Assembly (NCBI RefSeq): GCF_958295425.1
Contig: NC_081149.1
Span: 558,001-622,000 of the forward strand
Source: Solea solea
Lineage: Eukaryota > Chordata > Actinopteri > Pleuronectiformes > Soleidae
Length of the DNA stretch: 64,000 nt
Direction of reading: 5' to 3'
The notes beneath the pieces are model-generated. The model saw only the letters and a program-made list of their open reading frames with translations. It was not told the DNA's origin and searched no databases. This document shows positions 32,463 to 46,240 of the stretch, in pieces. The position numbers were made by a program, and so were the translations under genes. How positions within the stretch are numbered: the stretch's first letter is position 1; every line of letters begins with the position of its first letter.

Positions 32463-34544
32463 ACCCTCGATCAGCCTTAGTCCCTGATACACATACGGAA
32501 AAATCAGACTCCTGGCTTAATGCCTTTAGGAATTATTACAAAAAACACACCCGAACGGCTAACCATTGACCTTTTTCGAAAGTTGCACAGGTCTGAAACT
32601 CGGCAACCGGGATAAGCTTTAGTCCCTGATACACATACGGAAAAATCAGACTCCTGACTCAATGCCTTTAGGAATTATTACAAAAAATACACCACAGTGG
32701 CTGACCTTTGACCTTTCCAAAGGTTGCACAGATCTGAAACTCAGCACCCTGGATCAGCCAGGAGTCCCTGATACACATACGGAGAAATCAGCATCCGGGC
32801 TCATTGCCTTTAGGAATTATTGAAGAAAAGACAGTTTCCCACCTTTCTTACGTTTGAATTTTACAGACTGTGTTTTTGGCAGTTTTTTTTGGCCAGGGGG
32901 AAAAAAGCCCAAAGTCCTGTGTCCAAAAACTGAAAATCAGGTCATGTCAGACTCTATACAGTCTTAGACTCTTTGGCCAGACTCCTGGCTTAATGCCTTT
33001 AGGAATTATTACAAAAAACACACCCGAACGGCTGACCTTTGACCTTTCCGAAGGTTGCACGGGTCTGAAACTCGGCACCCTGGATTAGCCTTAGTCCCTG
33101 ATACACATACAGAAAAATCAGACTCCTGGCTTAATGCCTTTAGGAATTATTACAAAAAACACACCCGAACGGCTAACCATTGACCTTTTCCGAAAGTTGC
33201 ACAGGTCTGAAACTCGGCAACCGGGATAAGCTTTAGTCCCTGATACACATACGGAAAAATCAGACTCCTGACTCAATGCCTTTAGGAATTATTACAAAAA
33301 ATACACCACAGTGGCTGACCTTTGACCTTTCCAAAGGTTGCACAGATCTGAAACTCAGCACCCTGGATCAGCCAGGAGTCCCTGATACACATACGGAGAA
33401 ATCAGCATCCGGGCTCATTGCCTTTAGGAATTATTGAAGAAAAGACAGTTTCCCACCTTTCTTACGTTTGAATTTTACAGACTGTGTTTTTGGCAGTTTT
33501 TTTTGGCCAGGGGGAAAAAAGCCCAAAGTCCTGTGTCCAAAAACTGAAAATCAGGTCATGTCAGACTCTATACAGTCTTAGACTCTTTGGCCAGACTCCT
33601 GGCTTAATGCCTTTAGGAATTATTACAAAAAACACACCCGAACGGCTGACCTTTGACCTTTCCGAAGGTTGCACGGGTCTGAAACTCGGCACCCTGGATT
33701 AGCCTTAGTCCCTGATACACATACAGAAAAATCAGACTCCTGGCTAAATGCCTTTAGGAATTATTACAAAAAACACACCCGAACGGCTGACCATTGACCT
33801 TTTCCGAAAGTTGCACAGGTCTGAAACTCGGCAACCGGGATAAGCTTTAGTCCCTGATACACATACGGAAAAATCAGACTCCTGACTCAATGCCTTTAGG
33901 AATTATTACAAAAAACACACCACAGCGGCTGACCTTTGACCTTTCCAAAGGTTGCACGGGTCTGAAACTCTGCACCCTGGATCAGCCAGGAGTCCCTGAT
34001 ACACATACGGAGAAATCAGCATCCGGGTTCATTGCCTTTAGGAATTATTGAAGAAAAGACAGTTTCCCACCTTTCTTACGTTTGAATTTTACAGACTGTG
34101 ATTTTGGCAGTTTTTTTTGGCCAGGGGGAAAAAAGCCCAAAGTCCTGTGTCCAAAAACTGAAAATCAGGTCATGTCAGACTCTATACAGTCTTAGACTCT
34201 TTGGCCAGAGTGGAAGTTTTGGAGGAACTACATTTCTACAGGTCGCAGGAGTGTGAATATTTCATATGTCGTTTGGGGTCCCAAGACGAGCGGAACGACG
34301 AGGGTACATTAGTATATCTTATAAGATGTTAACTTTATTTGTGAGGTTTATGTTATGGGACAGTAGAAAATGAAAAAAAATCAGAAAACAGTCGTATTCC
34401 AGCTGAATGCGCACAAAAACAGACACAAATAGAAAAACACATCCAAACAGTGAAATCATTGCAAAATCAAACACTGAGGGTACATCAATATACCTTATAA
34501 GATGTTAACTTCATATTATAGGACGGTAGAAAAAAGATTAAAAT
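32463..34544 (+). repeat. Composite unit with two truncated linkers and a 614 bp tandem duplication
   Basis: A 32463-32821, C' 32822-32980, A 32981-33435, C' 33436-33594, A 33595-34049, C 34050-34299, B 34300-34544 (245 bp, the shortest B block). The two C'-A pieces repeat at a 614 bp period. Reading through C' into A gives 72-codon ORFs at 32870 and 33484, which are junction artefacts. Confidence 0.9.
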
Positions 34545-36331
34545 ACCCTCGATCAGCCTTAGTCCCTGATACACATACGGAAAAATCAGACTCCTGGCTT
34601 AATGCCTTTAGGAATTATTACAAAAAACACACCCGAACGGCTGACCATTGACCTTTTCCGAAAGTTGCACAGGTCTGAAACTCGGCAACCGGGATAAGCT
34701 TTAGTCCCTGATACACATACGGAAAAATCAGACTCCTGACTCAATGCCTTTAGGAGTTATTACAAAAAACACACCACAGCGGCTGACCTTTGACCTTTCC
34801 AAAGGTTGCACGGGTCTGAAACTCGGCACCCTTGATCAGCCAGGAGTCCCTGATACACATACGGAAAAATCAGACTCCTGACTCAATGCCTTTAGGAATT
34901 ATTACAAAAAATACACCACAGTGGCTGACCTTTGACCTTTCCAAAGGTTGCACAGATCTGAAACTCAGCACCCTGGATCAGCCAGGAGTCCCTGATACAC
35001 ATACGGAGAAATCAGCATCCGGGCTCATTGCCTTTAGGAATTATTGAAGAAAAGACAGTTTCCCACCTTTCTTACGTTTGAATTTTACAGACTGTGTTTT
35101 TGGCAGTTTTTTTTGGCCAGGGGGAAAAAAGCCCAAAGTCCTGTGTCCAAAAACTGAAAATCAGGTCATGTCAGACTCTATACAGTCTTAGACTCTTTGG
35201 CCAGACTCCTGGCTTAATGCCTTTAGGAATTATTACAAAAAACACACCCGAACGGCTGACCTTTGACCTTTCCGAAGGTTGCACGGGTCTGAAACTCGGC
35301 ACCCTGGATTAGCCTTAGTCCCTGATACACATACAGAAAAATCAGACTCCTGGCTAAATGCCTTTAGGAATTATTACAAAAAACACACCCGAACGGCTGA
35401 CCATTGACCTTTTCCGAAAGTTGCACAGGTCTGAAACTCGGCAACCGGGATAAGCTTTAGTCCCTGATACACATACGGAAAAATCAGACTCCTGACTCAA
35501 TGCCTTTAGGAATTATTACAAAAAACACACCACAGCGGCTGACCTTTGACCTTTCCAAAGGTTGCACGGGTCTGAAACTCTGCACCCTGGATCAGCCAGG
35601 AGTCCCTGATACACATACGGAGAAATCAGCATCCGGGTTCATTGCCTTTAGGAATTATTGAAGAAAAGACAGTTTCCCACCTTTCTTACGTTTGAATTTT
35701 ACAGACTGTGATTTTGGCAGTTTTTTTTGGCCAGGGGGAAAAAAGCCCAAAGTCCTGTGTCCAAAAACTGAAAATCAGGTCATGTCAGACTCTATACAGT
35801 CTTAGACTCTTTGGCCAGAGTGGAAGTTTTGGAGGAACTACATTTCTACAGGTCGCAGGAGTGTGAATATTTCATATGTCGTTTGGGGTCCCAAGACGAG
35901 CGGAACGACGAGGGTACATTAGTATATCTTATAAGATGTTAACTTTATTTGTGAGGTTTATGTTATGGGACAGTAGAAAATGAAAAAAAATCAGAAAACA
36001 GTCGTATTCCAGCTGAATGCGCACAAAAACAGACACAAATAGAAAAACACATTCAAACAGTGAAATCATTGCAAAATCAAACACTGAAGGTATATAACTA
36101 TATCTTATAAGATGTTACATTTATTTGTGAGGTTTATGTTATGGGACAGTAGAAAAATGAAAAAAATTGCGAAAACAGCCGTATCCCTGCTGAATGCGCA
36201 CAAAAACAGACACAAATAGAAAAACACATCCAAACAGTAAAATCATTATAAATTCAAACACTGAGGGTACATCAATATACCTTATAAGATGTTAACTTCA
36301 TATTATAGGACAGTAGAAAAAAGATTAAAAT
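34545..36331 (+). repeat. Composite unit: A, C', A, C, B
   Basis: A 34545-35045, C' 35046-35204, A 35205-35659, C 35660-35909, B 35910-36331 (422 bp). The C'-A-C part repeats the preceding unit at an offset of 1610 bp, including the GTGATTTTGGCAG variant in the full linker. Confidence 0.9.
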
Positions 36332-37525
36332 ACCCTCGATCAGCCTTAGTCCCTGATACACATACGGAAAAATCAGACTCCTGGCTTAATGCCTTTAGGA
36401 ATTATTACAAAAAACACACCTAAACGGCTGACCTTTGACCTTTCCGAAGGTTACACAGGTCTGAAACTCGGCACCCTAGATCTGAAACTCGGCACCCTGG
36501 ATAAGCCTTAGTCCCTGATACACATACAGAAAAATCAGACTCCTGGCTAAATGCCTTTAGGAATTATTACAAAAAACACACCCGAACGGCTGACCATTGA
36601 CCTTTTTCGAAAGTTGCACAGGTCTGAAACTCGGCAACCGGGATAAGCTTTAGTCCCTGATACACATACGGAAAAATCAGACTCCTGACTCAATGCCTTT
36701 AGGAATTATTACAAAAAATACACCACAGTGGCTGACCTTTGACCTTTCCAAAGGTTGCACAGATCTGAAACTCAGCACCCTGGATCAGCCAGGAGTCCCT
36801 GATACACATACGGAGAAATCAGCATCCGGGCTCATTGCCTTTAGGAATTATTGAAGAAAAGACAGTTTCCCACCTTTCTTACGTCTGAATTTTACAGACT
36901 GTGTTTTTGGCAGTTTTTTTTGGCCAGGGGGAAAAAAGCCCAAAGTCCTGTGTCCAAAAACTGAAAATCAGGTCATGTCAGACTCTATACAGTCTTAGAC
37001 TCTTTGGCCAGAGTGGAAGTTTTGGAGGAACTACATTTCTACAGGTCGCAGGAGTGTGAATATTTCATATGTCGTTTGGGGTCCCAAGACGAGCGGAACG
37101 ACGAGGGTACATTAGTATATCTTATAAGATGTTAACTTTATTTGTGAGGTTTATGTTATGGGACAGTAGAAAAATGAAAAAAAAATCAGAAAACAGTCGT
37201 ATTCCAGCTTACTGCAAACAAAAACAGACAAAAATAGAAAAACACATTCAAACAGTGAAATCATTGCAAAATCAAACACTGAAGGTATATAACTATATCT
37301 TATAAGATGTTACATTTATTTGTGAGGTTTATGTTATGGGACAGTAGAAAAATGAAAAAAATTGCGAAAACAGCCGTATCCCTGCTGAATGCGCACAAAA
37401 ACAGACACAAATAGAAAAACACATAAAAAAGTAAAATCATTATAAATTCAAACACTGAGGGTACATCAATATACCTTATAAGATGTTAACTTCATATTAT
37501 AGGACAGTAGAAAAAAGATTAAAAT
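36332..37525 (+). repeat. Composite unit: A, C, B
   Basis: A 36332-36852 (521 bp), C 36853-37102, B 37103-37525 (423 bp). The A block has a 21 bp internal duplication at about 36475-36500 (CTGAAACTCGGCACCCT occurs twice), also present in the units starting at 40819 and 51482. Confidence 0.9.
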
Positions 37526-39171
37526 ACCCTGGATTAGCCTTAGTCCCTGATACACATACGGAAAAATCAGACTCCTGGCTTAATGCCTTTAGGAATTATT
37601 ACAAAAAACACACCCGAACGGCTAACCATTGACCTTTTTCGAAAGTTGCACAGGTCTGAAACTCGGCAACCGGGATAAGCTTTAGTCCCTGATACACATA
37701 CGGAAAAATCAGACTCCTGACTCAATGCCTTTAGGAATTATTACAAAAAATACACCACAGTGGCTGACCTTTGACCTTTCCAAAGGTTGCACAGATCTGA
37801 AACTCAGCACCCTGGATCAGCCAGGAGTCCCTGATACACATACGGAGAAATCAGCATCCGGGCTCATTGCCTTTAGGAATTATTGAAGAAAAGACAGTTT
37901 CCCACCTTTCTTACGTTTGAATTTTACAGACTGTGTTTTTGGCAGTTTTTTTTGGCCAGGGGGAAAAAAGCCCAAAGTCCTGTGTCCAAAAACTGAAAAT
38001 CAGGTCATGTCAGACTCTATACAGTCTTAGACTCTTTGGCCAGACTCCTGGCTTAATGCCTTTAGGAATTATTACAAAAAACACACCCGAACGGCTGACC
38101 TTTGACCTTTCCGAAGGTTGCACGGGTCTGAAACTCGGCACCCTGGATTAGCCTTAGTCCCTGATACACATACAGAAAAATCAGACTCCTGGCTTAATGC
38201 CTTTAGGAATTATTACAAAAAACACACCCGAACGGCTAACCATTGACCTTTTCCGAAAGTTGCACAGGTCTGAAACTCGGCAACCGGGATAAGCTTTAGT
38301 CCCTGATACACATACGGAAAAATCAGACTCCTGACTCAATGCCTTTAGGAATTATTACAAAAAATACACCACAGTGGCTGACCTTTGACCTTTCCAAAGG
38401 TTGCACAGATCTGAAACTCAGCACCCTGGATCAGCCAGGAGTCCCTGATACACATACGGAGAAATCAGCATCCGGGCTCATTGCCTTTAGGAATTATTGA
38501 AGAAAAGACAGTTTCCCACCTTTCTTACGTTTGAATTTTACAGACTGTGTTTTTGGCAGTTTTTTTTGGCCAGGGGGAAAAAAGCCCAAAGTCCTGTGTC
38601 CAAAAACTGAAAATCAGGTCATGTCAGACTCTATACAGTCTTAGACTCTTTGGCCAGAGTGGAAGTTTTGGAGGAACTACATTTCTACAGGTCGCAGGAG
38701 TGTGAATATTTCATATGTCGTTTGGGGTCCCAAGACGAGCGGAACGACGAGGGTACATTAGTATATCTTATAAGATGTTAACTTTATTTGTGAGGTTTAT
38801 GTTATGGGACAGTAGAAAAATGAAAAAAAAATCAGAAAACAGTCGTATTCCAGCTTACTGCAAACAAAAACAGACAAAAATAGAAAAACACATTCAAACA
38901 GTGAAATCATTGCAAAATCAAACACTGAAGGTATATAACTATATCTTATAAGATGTTACATTTATTTGTGAGGTTTATGTTATGGGACAGTAGAAAAATG
39001 AAAAAAATTGCGAAAACAGCCGTATCCCTGCTGAATGCGCACAAAAACAGACACAAATAGAAAAACACATAAAAAAGTAAAATCATTATAAATTCAAACA
39101 CTGAGGGTACATCAATATACCTTATAAGATGTTAACTTCATATTATAGGACAGTAGAAAAAAGATTAAAAT
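37526..39171 (+). repeat. Composite unit of 1646 bp: A, C', A, C, B
   Basis: A 37526-37884, C' 37885-38043, A 38044-38498, C 38499-38748, B 38749-39171. It is nearly identical to the next unit at a 1646 bp offset. The B block carries the CTTACTGCAAAC variant in place of CTGAATGCGCAC. Confidence 0.9.
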
Positions 39172-40818
39172 ACCCTCGATCAGCCTTAGTCCCTGATACA
39201 CATACGGAAAAATCAGACTCCTGGCTTAATGCCTTTAGGAATTATTACAAAAAACACACCCGAACGGCTAACCATTGACCTTTTTCGAAAGTTGCACAGG
39301 TCTGAAACTCGGCAACCGGGATAAGCTTTAGTCCCTGATACACATACGGAAAAATCAGACTCCTGACTCAATGCCTTTAGGAATTATTACAAAAAATACA
39401 CCACAGTGGCTGACCTTTGACCTTTCCAAAGGTTGCACAGATCTGAAACTCAGCACCCTGGATCAGCCAGGAGTCCCTGATACACATACGGAGAAATCAG
39501 CATCCGGGCTCATTGCCTTTAGGAATTATTGAAGAAAAGACAGTTTCCCACCTTTCTTACGTTTGAATTTTACAGACTGTGTTTTTGGCAGTTTTTTTTG
39601 GCCAGGGGGAAAAAAGCCCAAAGTCCTGTGTCCAAAAACTGAAAATCAGGTCATGTCAGACTCTATACAGTCTTAGACTCTTTGGCCAGACTCCTGGCTT
39701 AATGCCTTTAGGAATTATTACAAAAAACACACCCGAACGGCTGACCTTTGACCTTTCCGAAGGTTGCACGGGTCTGAAACTCGGCACCCTGGATTAGCCT
39801 TAGTCCCTGATACACATACAGAAAAATCAGACTCCTGGCTTAATGCCTTTAGGAATTATTACAAAAAACACACCCGAACGGCTAACCATTGACCTTTTCC
39901 GAAAGTTGCACAGGTCTGAAACTCGGCAACCGGGATAAGCTTTAGTCCCTGATACACATACGGAAAAATCAGACTCCTGACTCAATGCCTTTAGGAATTA
40001 TTACAAAAAATACACCACAGTGGCTGACCTTTGACCTTTCCAAAGGTTGCACAGATCTGAAACTCAGCACCCTGGATCAGCCAGGAGTCCCTGATACACA
40101 TACGGAGAAATCAGCATCCGGGCTCATTGCCTTTAGGAATTATTGAAGAAAAGAAAGATTCCCACCTTTCTTACGTTTGAATTTTACAGACTGTGTTTTT
40201 GGCAGTTTTTTTTGGCCAGGGGGAAAAAAGCCCAAAGTCCTGTGTCCAAAAACTGAAAATCAGGTCATGTCAGACTCTATACAGTCTTAGACTCTTTGGC
40301 CAGAGTGGAAGTTTTGGAGGAACTACATTTCTACAGGTCGCAGGAGTGTGAATATTTCATATGTCGTTTGGGGTCCCAAGACGAGCGGAACGACGAGGGT
40401 ACATTAGTATATCTTATAAGATGTTAACTTTATTTGTGAGGTTTATGTTATGGGACAGTAGAAAAATGAAAAAAAAATCAGAAAACAGTCGTATTCCAGC
40501 TTACTGCAAACAAAAACAGACAAAAATAGAAAAACACATTCAAACAGTGAAATCATTGCAAAATCAAACACTGAAGGTATATAACTATATCTTATAAGAT
40601 GTTACATTTATTTGTGAGGTTTATGTTATGGGACAGTAGAAAAATGAAAAAAATTGCGAAAACAGCCGTATCCCTGCTGAATGCGCACAAAAACAGACAC
40701 AAATAGAAAAACACATCCAAACAGTAAAATCATTATAAATTCAAACACTGAGGGTACATCAATATACCTTATAAGATGTTAACTTCATATTATAGGACAG
40801 TAGAAAAAAGATTAAAAT
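39172..40818 (+). repeat. Composite unit of 1647 bp: A, C', A, C, B
   Basis: A 39172-39530, C' 39531-39689, A 39690-40144, C 40145-40394 (with GAAAGATTCCC variant), B 40395-40818. The right part of this unit, from about 39437, starts the large duplicated block. Confidence 0.9.
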
Positions 40819-42821
40819 ACCCTCGATCAGCCTTAGTCCCTGATACACATACGGAAAAATCAGACTCCTGGCTTAATGCCTTTAGGAATTATTACAAAAA
40901 ACACACCTAAACGGCTGACCTTTGACCTTTCCGAAGGTTACACAGGTCTGAAACTCGGCACCCTAGATCTGAAACTCGGCACCCTGGATAAGCCTTAGTC
41001 CCTGATACACATACAGAAAAATCAGACTCCTGGCTAAATGCCTTTAGGAATTATTACAAAAAACACACCCGAACGGCTGACCATTGACCTTTTTCGAAAG
41101 TTGCACAGGTCTGAAACTCGGCAACCGGGATAAGCTTTAGTCCCTGATACACATACGGAAAAATCAGACTCCTGACTCAATGCCTTTAGGAATTATTACA
41201 AAAAATACACCACAGTGGCTGACCTTTGACCTTTCCAAAGGTTGCACAGATCTGAAACTCAGCACCCTGGATCAGCCAGGAGTCCCTGATACACATACGG
41301 AGAAATCAGCATCCGGGCTCATTGCCTTTAGGAATTATTGAAGAAAAGACAGTTTCCCACCTTTCTTACGTTTGAATTTTACAGACTGTGTTTTTGGCAG
41401 TTTTTTTTGGCCAGGGGGAAAAAAGCCCAAAGTCCTGTGTCCAAAACTGAAAATCAGGTCAGATCAGACTCTATACAGTCTTAGACTCTTTGGCCAGACT
41501 CCTGGCTTAATGCCTTTAGGAATTATTACAAAAAACACACCCGAACGGCTGACCTTTGACCTTTCCAAAGGTTGCACGGGTCTGAAACTCGGCACCCTGG
41601 ATTAGCCTTAGTCCCTGATACACATACAGAAAAATCAGACTCCTGGCTTAATGCCTTTAGGAATTATTACAAAAAACACACCCGAACGGCTAACCATTGA
41701 CCTTTTCCGAAAGTTGCACAGGTCTGAAACTCGGCAACCGGGATAAGCTTTAATCCCTGATACACATACGGAGAAATCAGCATCCGGGCTCATTGCCTTT
41801 AGGAATTATTGAAGAAAAGACAGTTTCCCACCTTTCTTACATTTGAATTTTACAGACTGTGTTTTTGGCAGTTTTTGTTGGCCAGGGGGAAAAAAGCCCA
41901 CAGTCCTGTGTCCAAAAACTGAAGACTCTATACAGTCTTAGACTCTTTGGCCAGAGTGGAAGTTTTGGAGGAACTACATTTCTACAGGTCGCAGGAGTGT
42001 GAATATTTCATATGTCGTTTGGGGTCCCAAGACGAGCGGAACGACGAGGGTACTTAGTATATCTTATAAGATGTTAACTTAATTTGTGAGGTTTATGTTA
42101 TGGGACAGTAGAAAAATGAAAAAAAATCAGAAAACAGTCGTATTCCAGCTGAATGCGCACAAAAACAGACAAAAATAGAAAAACACATTCAAACAGTGAA
42201 ATCATTGCAAAATCAAACACTGAAGGTATATAACAATATCTTATAAGATGTTAACTTTATTTCTGAGGTTTATGTTATGGGACAGTAGAAAAATGAAAAA
42301 AAATCAGAAAACAGTCGTATTCCAGCTGAATGCGCACAAAAACAGACAAAAATAGAAAAACACATTCAAACAGTGAAATCATTGCAAAATCAAACACTGA
42401 AGGTATATAACTATATTTTATAAGATTTTAACTTTATTTGTGAGGTTTATGTTATGGGACAGTAGAAAAATGAAAAAAAATCAGAAAACAGTCGTATTCC
42501 AGCTGAATGCGCACAAAAACAGACAAAAATAGAAAAACACATTCAAACAGTGAGATCATTGCAAAATCAAACACTGAAGGTATATAACTATATCTTATGA
42601 GATGTTAACTTTATTTGTGAGGTTTATGTTATGGGACAATAAAAAAATGAAAAAACATCAGAAAACAGCCGTTTCCCTGCTGAATGCACACAAAAACAGA
42701 GACAAATAGAAAAACACATCCAAACAGTGAAATCATTATAAATTCAAACACTGAGGGTACATCAATATACCTTATAAGATGTTAACTTCATATTATAGGA
42801 CAGTAGAAAAAAGATTAAAAT
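40819..42821 (+). repeat. Composite unit: A, C', A, C, B
   Basis: A 40819-41339 (521 bp, 21 bp internal duplication), C' 41340-41497 (TCAGATCAGAC variant), A 41498-41810 (313 bp), C 41811-42045 (lacks AAATCAGGTCATGTC), B 42046-42821 (776 bp). Reproduced at 51482-53484. Confidence 0.9.
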
Positions 42822-44296
42822 ACCCTCGATCAGCCTTAGTCCCTGATACACATACGGAAAAATCAGACTCCTGGCTTAATGCCTTTAGGAATTATTACAA
42901 AAAACACACCTAAACGGTTGACCTTTGACCTTTCCGAAGGTTGCACGGGTCTGAAACTCGACACCCTGGATTAGCCTTAGTCCCTGATACACATACGGAA
43001 AAATCAGACTCCTGGCTTAATGCCTTTAGGAATTATTACAAAAAACACACCCGAACGGCTGACCTTTGACCTTTCCAAAGCTTGCACGGGTCTGAAACTT
43101 GGCACCCTGGATTAGCCTTAGTCCCTGATACACATACGGAAAAATCAGACTCCTGGCTTAATGCCTTTAGGAATTATTACAAAAAACACACCCGAACGGC
43201 TGACCATTGACCTTTTCCGAAAGTTGCACAGGTCTGAAACTCGGCAACCGGGATAAGCTTTAGTCCCTGATACACATACGGAAAAATCAGACTCCTGACT
43301 CAATGCCTTTAGGAATTATTACAAAAAACACACCACAGCGGCTGACCTTTGACCTTTCCAAAGGTTGCACGGGTCTGAAACTCGGCACCCTGGATCAGCC
43401 AGGAGTCCCTGATACACATACGGAGAAATCAGCATCCGGGCTCATTGCCTTTAGGAATTATTGAAGAAAAGACAGTTTCCCACCTTTCTTACATTTGAAT
43501 TTTACAGACTGTGTTTTTGGCAGTTTTTTTTGGCCAGGGGGAAAAAAGCCCACAGTTCTGTGTCCAAAAACTGAAGACTCTATACAGTCTTAGACTCTTT
43601 GGCCAGAGTGGAAGTTTTGGAGGAACTACATTTCTACAGGTCGCAGGAGTGTGAATATTTCATATGTCGTTTGGGGTCCCAAGACGAGCGGAACGACGAA
43701 GGTACATTAGTATATCTTATAAGATGTTAACTTTATTTGTGAGGTTTATGTTATGGGACAGTAGAAAAATGAAAAAAAATCAGAAAACAGTCGTATTCCA
43801 GCTGAATGCGCACAAAAACAGACAAAAATAGAAAAACACATTCAAACAGTGAAATCATTGCAAAATCAAACACTGAAGGTATATAACTATATCTTATGAG
43901 ATGTTAACTTTATTTGTGAGGTTTATGTTATGGGACAATAAAAAAATGAATAAAATCAGAAAACAGCCGTATCCCTGCTGAATGCACACAAAAACAGAGA
44001 CAAATAGAAAAACACATCCAAACAGTGAAATCATTGCAAAATCAAACACTGAAGGTATATAACTATATCTTATAAGATTTTAACTTTATTTGTGAGGTTT
44101 ATGTTATGGGAGAGTAGAAAAATGAAAAAAATTGCGAAAACAGCCGTATCCCTGCTGAATGCGCACAAAAACAGACACAAATAGAAAAACACATCCAAAC
44201 AGTGAAATCAATATAAATTTAAACACTGAGGGTACATCAATATACCTTATAAGATGTTAACTTCATATTATAGGACAGTAGAAAAAAGATTAAAAT
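42822..44296 (+). repeat. Composite unit: A, C, B
   Basis: A 42822-43462 (641 bp), C 43463-43697 (short variant lacking AAATCAGGTCATGTC), B 43698-44296 (599 bp). Its right part recurs 13507 bp downstream. Confidence 0.9.
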
Positions 44297-46240
44297 ACCC
44301 TCGATCAGCCTTAGTCCCTGATACACATACGGAAAAATCAGACTCCTGGCTTAATGCCTTTAGGAATTATTACAAAAAACACACCACAGCGGCTGACCTT
44401 TGACCTTTCCAAAGGTTGCACGGGTCTGAAACTCGACACCCTGGATTAGCCTTAGTCCCTGATACACATACGGAAAAATCAGACTCCTGGCTTAATGCCT
44501 TTAGGAATTATTACAAAAAACACACCCGAACGGCTGACCTTTGACCTTTCCAAAGGTTGCACGGGTCTGAAACTCGGCACCCTGGATTAGCCTTAGTCCC
44601 TGATACACATACAGAAAAATCAGACTCCTGGCTAAATGCCTTTAGGAATTATTACAAAAAACACACCCGAACGGCTGACCATTGACCTTTCCGAAAGTTG
44701 CACAGGTCTGAAACTCGGCAACCGGGATAAGCTTTAGTCCCTGATACACATACGGAAAAATCAGACTCCTGACTCAATGCCTTTAGGAATTATTACAAAA
44801 AATACACCACAGTGGCTGACCTTTGACCTTTCCAAAGGTTGCACAGATCTGAAACTCAGCACCCTGGATCAGCCAGGAGTCCCTGATACACATACGGAGA
44901 AATCAGCATCCGGGCTCATTGCCTTTAGGAATTATTGAAGAAAAGACAGTTTCCCACCTTTCTTATGTTTGAATTTTACAGACTGTGTTTTTGGCAGTTT
45001 TTTTTGGCCAGGGGGAAAAAAGCCCAAAGTCCTGTGTCCAAAACTGAAAATCAGGTCATGTCAGACTCTATACAGTCTTAGACTCTTTGGCCAGACTCCT
45101 GGCTTAATGCCTTTAGGAATTATTACAAAAAACACACCCGAACGGCTGACCTTTGACCTTTCCAAAGGTTGCACGGGTCTGAAACTCGGCACCCTGGATT
45201 AGCCTTAGTCCCTGATACACATACAGAAAAATCAGACTCCTGGCTTAATGCCTTTAGGAATTATTACAAAAAACACACCCGAACGGCTAACCATTGACCT
45301 TTTCCGAAAGTTGCACAGGTCTGAAACTCGGCAACCGGGATAAGCTTTAGTCCCTGATACACATACGGAGAAATCAGCATCCGGGCTCATTGCCTTTAGG
45401 AATTATTGAAGAAAAGACAGTTTCCCACCTTTCTTACGTTTGAATTTTACAGACTGTGTTTTTGGCAGTTTTTTTTGGCCAGGGGGAAAAAAGCCCACAG
45501 TCCTGTGTCCAAAAACTGAAGACTCTATACAGTCTTAGACTCTTTGGCCAGAGTGGAAGTTTTGGAGGAACTACATTTCTACAGGTCGCAGGAGTGTGAA
45601 TATTTCATATGTCGTTTGGGGTCCCAAGACGAGCGGAACGACGAGGGTACTTAGTATATCTTATAAGATGTTAACTTTATTTGTGAGGTTTATGTTATGG
45701 GACAGTAGAAAAATGAAAGAAAATCAGAAAACAGTCGTATTCCAGCTGAATGCGCACAAAAACAGACAAAAATAGAAAAACACATTCAAACAGTGAAATC
45801 ATTGCAAAATCAAACACTGAAGGTATATAACAATATCTTATAAGATGTTAACTTTATTTCTGAGGTTTATGTTATGGGACAGTAGAAAAATGAAAAGAAA
45901 TCAGAAAACAGTCGTATTCCAGCTGAATGCGCACAAAAACAGACAAAAATAGAAAAACACATTCAAACAGTGAAATCATTGCAAAATCAAACACTGAAGG
46001 TATATAACTATATCTTATGAGATGTTAACTTTATTTGTGAGGTTTATGTTATGGGACAATAAAAAAATGAATAAAATCAGTAAACAGCCGTAACCCTGCT
46101 GAATGCACACAAAAACAGAGACAAATAGAAAAACACATCCAAACAGTGAAATCATTATAAATTCAAACACTGAGGGTACATCAATATACCTTATAAGATG
46201 TTAACTTCATATTATAGGACAGTAGAAAAAAGATTAAAAT
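44297..46240 (+). repeat. Composite unit: A, C', A, C, B
   Basis: A 44297-44936 (640 bp), C' 44937-45094, A 45095-45407 (313 bp), C 45408-45642 (short variant), B 45643-46240 (598 bp). Reproduced at 57804-59747. Confidence 0.9.
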
